Below are positions 59,733-64,000 of a stretch of DNA of 64,000 nucleotides, in pieces. The DNA is from Streptomyces globisporus (GTDB lineage Bacteria; Actinomycetota; Actinomycetes; Streptomycetales; Streptomycetaceae). The DNA lies in NCBI GenBank assembly GCA_014649555.1, contig BMTG01000005.1:62001-126000 (forward strand). Reading direction: 5' to 3'. The notes under the pieces are model-generated. The model saw only the letters and a program-made list of their open reading frames with translations. It made no database searches and had not been told where the DNA came from. Each line of letters begins with the position of its first letter. The stretch's first letter is position 1. The translations under genes were made by a program, and so were the position numbers.

Positions 59733-62700
59733 TCAGTCCTCGCCCTCCAGGTTGCCTTCCGTCTCCAGGTACACCTGGCGCAGCGCCTCCAGGACCGCCG
59801 GGTCCGGCTTGGCCCACATGCCGCGGGACTCGGCCTCCAGCAGGCGTTCCGCGATGCCGTGCAGGGCCCAGGGGTTGGCCTCCTGGAGGAACTGCTTGTT
59901 CTCCGGGTCCAGGACGTAGGTCTGGGTGAGCTTGTCGTACATCCAGTCGGCGACCACGCCGGTCGTGGCGTCGTAGCCGAAGAGGTAGTCGACGGTGGCC
60001 GCCAGCTCGAACGCGCCCTTGTAGCCGTGGCGGCGCATCGCCTCGATCCACTTCGGGTTGACCACGCGGGCGCGGAAGACGCGGGACGTCTCCTCGACGA
60101 GCGTGCGCGTGCGGACCGTCTCGGGGCGGGTGGAGTCGCCGATGTACGCCTCCGGGGCCGAGCCCTTCAGGGCGCGCACGGTCGCCACCATGCCGCCGTG
60201 GTACTGGAAGTAGTCGTCGGAGTCCGCGATGTCGTGCTCGCGGGTGTCGGTGTTCTTCGCGGCGACCTCGATGCGCTTGTAGGCGCTCTCCATCTCCTCG
60301 CGGGCCGGGCGGCCGTCGAGTTCGCGGCCGTAGGCGTAGCCGCCCCAGACCGTGTAGACCTCGGCGAGGTCGGCGTCGGTGCGCCAGTCGCGGGAGTCGA
60401 TGAGCTGGAGGAGGCCCGCGCCGTACGTGCCGGGGCGGGAGCCGAAGATACGGGTGGTGGCCCGGCGTTCGTCGCCGTGCTCGGCCAGGTCGGCCTGGGT
60501 GTGCGCCCGTACGTAGTTGCGCTCGGCCGGCTCGTCGAGGGAGGCCGCCAGGCGTACGGCGTCGTCGAGCAGCCCGACCGTGTGCGGGAACGCGTCGCGG
60601 AAGAAGCCCGAGATGCGGAGCGTGACGTCGATGCGGGGGCGGCCCAACTCCTCGTACGGGATGGGCTCCAGGCCCGTCACCCGGCGCGAGGCGTCGTCCC
60701 AGACGGGGCGGATGCCGAGCAGCGCGAACGCCTCCGCGATGTCGTCGCCCGCCGTGCGCATCGCGCTGGTGCCCCAGAGGGAGAGGCCGACCGAGGTGGG
60801 CCAGTCGCCGTTGTCGGTGCGGTAGCGGGTCAGGAGGGAGTCCGCCAGGGCCTGGCCCGTCTCCCAGGCCAGCTTCGAGGGGACCGCCTTCGGGTCCACC
60901 GAGTAGAAGTTTCGGCCCGTGGGGAGCACGTTGACCAGGCCGCGGAGCGGGGAGCCCGACGGGCCGGCCGGCACGAAGCCACCGTTCAACGCGTGGACGG
61001 CGTGCGTCAGTTCGTCGGTCGTGGCCGCCATGCGCGGGACGACCTCGGTGGCCGCGAAGGTGAGGATGTCGGCCACGGCGTCCGGGAGGCCCGCGGCGAC
61101 CCCGGCCACCGCCTCCGGGTTCCAGTCCGCGTCGTCCATCGCCTGGACCAGGGCGCGCGCCTGCTCCTCGATCTCGTCGGCCGCGGTGCGGGTGGCCGCC
61201 GACTCGTCCAGGCCGAGCGCCTCGCGCAGGCCGGGGAGAGAGGCCGTGCCGCCCCAGATCTGGCGGGCGCGGAGGACCGCCAGGACCAGGTTGACCCGGT
61301 CGTTCCCGGCGGGCGGGTTGCCCAGGACGTGCAGGCCGTCGCGGATCTGGACGTCCTTGATCTCGCAGAGCCAGCCGTCGAGATGCATGATGAAGTCGTC
61401 GAAGCCCTCGTCCTCCGGGCGGTCCTCCACCCCGAGGTCGTGGTCGAGCTTCGCCGCCTGGATCAGCGTCCAGATCTGGGCGCGGATCGCGGGCAGCTTC
61501 GCCGGGTCCATCGCGGCGATCTGCGCGTGCTCGTCGAGGAGTTGCTCCAGGCGCGCGATGTCGCCGTAGCTGTCGGCGCGGGCCATCGGCGGGACGAGGT
61601 GGTCGATCAGCGTGGCGTGGACGCGGCGCTTCGCCTGCGTACCCTCGCCCGGGTCGTTCACCAGGAACGGGTAGACCAGGGGGAGATCGCCGAGGGCGGC
61701 GTCGGGACCGCAGGCGGCGGAGAGGCCCGCGTTCTTGCCGGGCAGCCACTCCAGGTTGCCGTGCTTGCCCAGGTGGATCATCGCGTCCGCGCCGAACCCG
61801 TTGTCCTCGGCGGAGGCGGCGATCCAGCGGTACGCGGCCAAGTAGTGGTGGGACGGCGGGAGATCGGGGTCGTGGTAGATCGCGATCGGGTTCTCGCCGA
61901 AGCCGCGCGGCGGCTGGATGAGGATGAGGAGGTTGCCGCGCCGCAGGGCCGCGAGGACGATGTCGCCCTCCGGGTTGGCCGAGCGGTCGACGAACATCTC
62001 GCCGGGGGCCGGGCCCCAGTGCTCCTCGACCGCGCTGCGCAGCTCTTCGGGGAGGGTGGCGAACCAGCGGCGGTAGTCGGCGGCCGGGATCCGGACCGGG
62101 TTCTTCGCCAGCTGCTCCTCGGTCAGCCACTCCTGGTCGTGGCCGCCCGCGTCGATCAGTGCGTAGATCAGCTCGTCGCCGTCGCCGGAGACCAGGCCCG
62201 GGATCTCCTCCTCGGGCCCGAAGTCGTACCCCTCGGCGCGCAGGCGGCGCAGCAGGGCCACGGCGCTGGCGGGGGTGTCGAGGCCGACCGCGTTCCCGAT
62301 GCGGGAGTGCTTCGTCGGGTAGGCCGACAGCACCAGCGCGATCTTCTTCTCCGCGTTGGGGATGTTCCGCAGCTTCGCGTGGCGTACGGCGATCCCGGCG
62401 ACCCGGGCCGCGCGCTCGGCGTCGGGGACGTACGCCGGGAGCCCGTCCTCGTCGATCTCCTTGAAGGAGAACGGGACCGTGATCAGGCGGCCGTCGAACT
62501 CCGGCACCGCGATCTGGGTGGCCGCGTCCAGCGGGGAGACACCCTCGTCGTTCTCCTCCCAGGCGCTGCGCGGGCTGGTGAGGCAGAGCGCCTGGAGGAT
62601 CGGCACGTCGAGCTGGGTGAGCGCGCCCGCGTCCCACGACTCGTCGTCGCCGCCGGCCGAGGCCTCGGCGGGCTTGGTGCCGCCCGCGGCGAGGACGGTG

Positions 62701-63338
62701 GTCACGATGGCGTCGGCGGCGCGGAGCGTGTCGATGAGCTCGGTCTCCGGCGTACGGAGAGACGCGACGTACAGCGGGAGCGGCCGTGCCCCAGCGTCCT
62801 CCACGGCGGTGCACAGCGCGTCCACGAACGCGGTGTTCCCGCTCATGTGGTGGGCGCGGTAGTAGAGGACGGCGACGGTCGGCGCGCCCTCGGCCACCGT
62901 GCGGGCCTCCCGCTCCAGCGGGCCCCACGCGGGGGCCGGGGCGGGCGGCTCGAAGCCGTGGCCGGTCAGCAGCACGGTGTCGGAGAGGAACCGGGCCAGC
63001 TGCTCCAGGTTGGCGGGCCCGCCGTGCGCGAGGTAGGCGTGCGCCTCGGCAGCGATGCCGATCGGCACGGTGGACGCGGCCATCAGCTGGGCGTCGGGGG
63101 CCTGCTCACCGGTCAGCACGACGACCGGGCGGCCGGTGGCCAGCACCGCGTCGAGGCCCTCCTGCCACGCCCGTACGCCGCCGAGAAGCCGGACGACGAC
63201 GAGGTCGACGCCGTCCAGCAGCTCCGGCAGTCCGTCGAGGTCGACGCGGGAGGGGTTGGCGTACCGGTAGCTGACGGGTCCCTCGGAAGCGCGGGCGCTC
63301 AGGAGGTCGGTGTCGGACGTCGACAGGAGCAGGATCAT
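59733..63338 (-). CDS. cobN: cobaltochelatase subunit CobN
   Basis: 1201-aa large subunit of aerobic cobaltochelatase, which inserts Co2+ into hydrogenobyrinic acid a,c-diamide with CobS and CobT (or ChlID-type) partners. Length and landmarks match actinobacterial CobN: the start MILLLSTSDTDLLSARAS, then QPPRGFGENPIAIYHDPDLP and DAMIHLGKHGNLEWLPGK, and C-terminal FRARVVNPKWIEAMRRHGYK and PWALHGIAERLLEAE. It lies under a probable cobalamin riboswitch and is divergent from cobG, as expected for the B12 pathway. Confidence 0.96.
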   Translation of the reverse strand: MILLLSTSDTDLLSARASEGPVSYRYANPSRVDLDGLPELLDGVDLVVVRLLGGVRAWQEGLDAVLATGRPVVVLTGEQAPDAQLMAASTVPIGIAAEAHAYLAHGGPANLEQLARFLSDTVLLTGHGFEPPAPAPAWGPLEREARTVAEGAPTVAVLYYRAHHMSGNTAFVDALCTAVEDAGARPLPLYVASLRTPETELIDTLRAADAIVTTVLAAGGTKPAEASAGGDDESWDAGALTQLDVPILQALCLTSPRSAWEENDEGVSPLDAATQIAVPEFDGRLITVPFSFKEIDEDGLPAYVPDAERAARVAGIAVRHAKLRNIPNAEKKIALVLSAYPTKHSRIGNAVGLDTPASAVALLRRLRAEGYDFGPEEEIPGLVSGDGDELIYALIDAGGHDQEWLTEEQLAKNPVRIPAADYRRWFATLPEELRSAVEEHWGPAPGEMFVDRSANPEGDIVLAALRRGNLLILIQPPRGFGENPIAIYHDPDLPPSHHYLAAYRWIAASAEDNGFGADAMIHLGKHGNLEWLPGKNAGLSAACGPDAALGDLPLVYPFLVNDPGEGTQAKRRVHATLIDHLVPPMARADSYGDIARLEQLLDEHAQIAAMDPAKLPAIRAQIWTLIQAAKLDHDLGVEDRPEDEGFDDFIMHLDGWLCEIKDVQIRDGLHVLGNPPAGNDRVNLVLAVLRARQIWGGTASLPGLREALGLDESAATRTAADEIEEQARALVQAMDDADWNPEAVAGVAAGLPDAVADILTFAATEVVPRMAATTDELTHAVHALNGGFVPAGPSGSPLRGLVNVLPTGRNFYSVDPKAVPSKLAWETGQALADSLLTRYRTDNGDWPTSVGLSLWGTSAMRTAGDDIAEAFALLGIRPVWDDASRRVTGLEPIPYEELGRPRIDVTLRISGFFRDAFPHTVGLLDDAVRLAASLDEPAERNYVRAHTQADLAEHGDERRATTRIFGSRPGTYGAGLLQLIDSRDWRTDADLAEVYTVWGGYAYGRELDGRPAREEMESAYKRIEVAAKNTDTREHDIADSDDYFQYHGGMVATVRALKGSAPEAYIGDSTRPETVRTRTLVEETSRVFRARVVNPKWIEAMRRHGYKGAFELAATVDYLFGYDATTGVVADWMYDKLTQTYVLDPENKQFLQEANPWALHGIAERLLEAESRGMWAKPDPAVLEALRQVYLETEGNLEGED

Positions 63339-63424
63339 GCTGCGTCAGGCCTTCCTCGGGGTGTCCACGCCCCGGGCGGGTGTCGGAGGGTCTCCCCGGG
63401 CGGTCCGGCGGCTACCGGGCACGC

Positions 63425-63570
63425 GGGGAAGGGAGTTCCTGACTCGTCCGGCAGCCGGTGGTGGCGGCGGCCGGACTCACAGTGGCGGGACCGCGCCGGA
63501 ATCTCACCGGGCTTCCTCCCCTGTCGCCGTCTGGCGATGGCGGCCTGAACGGACCACCGCCAGCATCCTA
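63425..63570 (-). promoter_or_regulatory. cobalamin riboswitch upstream of cobN
   Basis: On the minus strand, about 90-230 bp before cobN, the B12-box region AAGCCCGGTGAGATTCCGGC is followed by GCGGTCCCGCCACTGTGA, the highly conserved core of cobalamin riboswitches. A later GAGTCAGGAACTC matches the 3' conserved segment. It should switch off cobN translation or transcription when adenosylcobalamin is plentiful. Ends are approximate. Confidence 0.88.
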
Positions 63571-63787
63571 AGCGGCGGGGGTGGGGGCGTGGCAGGGGGC
63601 GTGGGTGCGGTGGTGATCACTGTTTGGCGTGGTCGCCACGTCTGTGTGCGGGGGTGGCGATCGCTGCCCCCGGTGATCGGGCGGTGGTGGCGCCTCGTGG
63701 CCCCCTCCCTGCCCGCCGTCCCGCTGTCCCGCAGGTCACAGCGGCGGGCCCCTCGCGGGGAGCGGCCCGGTCGGTATGCTCGCCGCC

Positions 63788-64000
63788 ATGCCCGATTCCG
63801 CCCCCTCGCCCGTTTCCGCGGGCGGCCCAGCCCTCCGCGGCAGCGATGACGCCTGCCCGGGGACGCTGCGGCTGCACCGGGCCGACGACGGTGCGCTGGC
63901 CCGGGTCCGGGTGCCCGGCGGGGTGCTGAGCGCGGACCGGGCGGACGCGCTGCTCGCGGCGGCCGAACGGTTCGGGGACGGTGAGCTGCATCTCACCTCG
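63788..64000 (+). CDS. cobG: precorrin-3B synthase CobG (5' part, cut by window end)
   Basis: 71 codons are visible before the window ends. The reading DDACPGTLRLHRADDGALAR followed by VRVPGGVLSADRADALL and FGDGELHLTS matches the N-terminal ferredoxin-reductase half-domain of CobG and nitrite/sulfite-reductase relatives. CobG oxidises precorrin-3A to precorrin-3B in aerobic B12 synthesis. It is divergent from cobN. The ATG is chosen by family similarity; the ribosome site is weak. Confidence 0.8.
   Translation, partial: MPDSAPSPVSAGGPALRGSDDACPGTLRLHRADDGALARVRVPGGVLSADRADALLAAAERFGDGELHLTS

Noticed and set aside
59208-63548. 1446-codon open frame antisense to cobN
   Set aside because: Low-complexity Arg/Val/Ala-rich translation typical of the complementary strand of a high-GC gene; cobN is unambiguous.

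Overview
The window is a chromosomal segment of a Streptomyces-type actinobacterium. The DNA is uniformly very GC-rich, codons end in G or C, GTG and TTG starts are common, and the conserved genes (purC, purD, dnaX with the 4.5S RNA, cobN/cobG, tRNA-Gly) are the usual Streptomyces core set. No insertion sequence or CRISPR array was seen.

Layout. 1-13.2 kb is core: two tRNA-Gly genes, an ABC transporter with a DesK/DesR-like two-component system in one operon (450-4303), a third tRNA-Gly, then purC, a DMFase-like protein, a membrane protein that looks like an inactivated M48 peptidase, purD, dnaX and the SRP RNA, all on the minus strand. At 13216-13303 lies tRNA-Ser(GGA). Its 3' part plus about 60 bp of flank and terminator is repeated directly at 37774, 46550 and 51349. 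These four repeats divide the next 38 kb into three tandem genomic islands integrated at one tRNA gene. 51.5-64 kb returns to core genes: ARMT1-like phosphatase, a TetR regulator with a divergent membrane gene, a secreted beta-propeller, a lysyl oxidase-like protein, and cobN under a probable cobalamin riboswitch, with the start of cobG at the edge.

Island I (about 13.3-37.8 kb) is a mobilizable element. It has an integrase, excisionase, XRE repressor, DnaB-like helicase, a candidate origin with CGTACACG repeats, a DUF2637 spread-like protein, MobC and a relaxase. No FtsK-like translocase was seen. Its cargo is a XhoI/PaeR7I-like restriction-modification pair, a short type II CBASS-like operon (CD-NTase, stand-alone E2, membrane protein), an unusual metabolic or signalling cluster (WbqC, YdcF, HTH regulator, HATPase, SAHH-like, Nudix), and a two-gene module of a membrane protein and a large STAND NTPase whose phosphoesterase-like and SIR2-like modules both look catalytically dead.

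Island II (37.9-46.5 kb) has no integrase. It carries a decayed ScoMcrA-like endonuclease, a Crp/Fnr regulator, a four-gene overlapping operon (class III nucleotide cyclase, P-loop-degenerate STAND-like protein, unknown protein, small membrane protein of Pycsar-effector type) and a GmrSD-like type IV restriction protein. The cyclase C-terminus and the STAND-like N-terminus share a short amyloid-signalling-like motif. This operon is the best candidate for an undescribed nucleotide-signalling defence system. Island III (46.7-51.3 kb) is a small integrase-less remnant with an MFS exporter, a PAS-PP2C phosphatase, a cNMP-binding-only protein and an EF-hand protein.

All functional calls come from reading the sequence and remembered family motifs; no database search was run.
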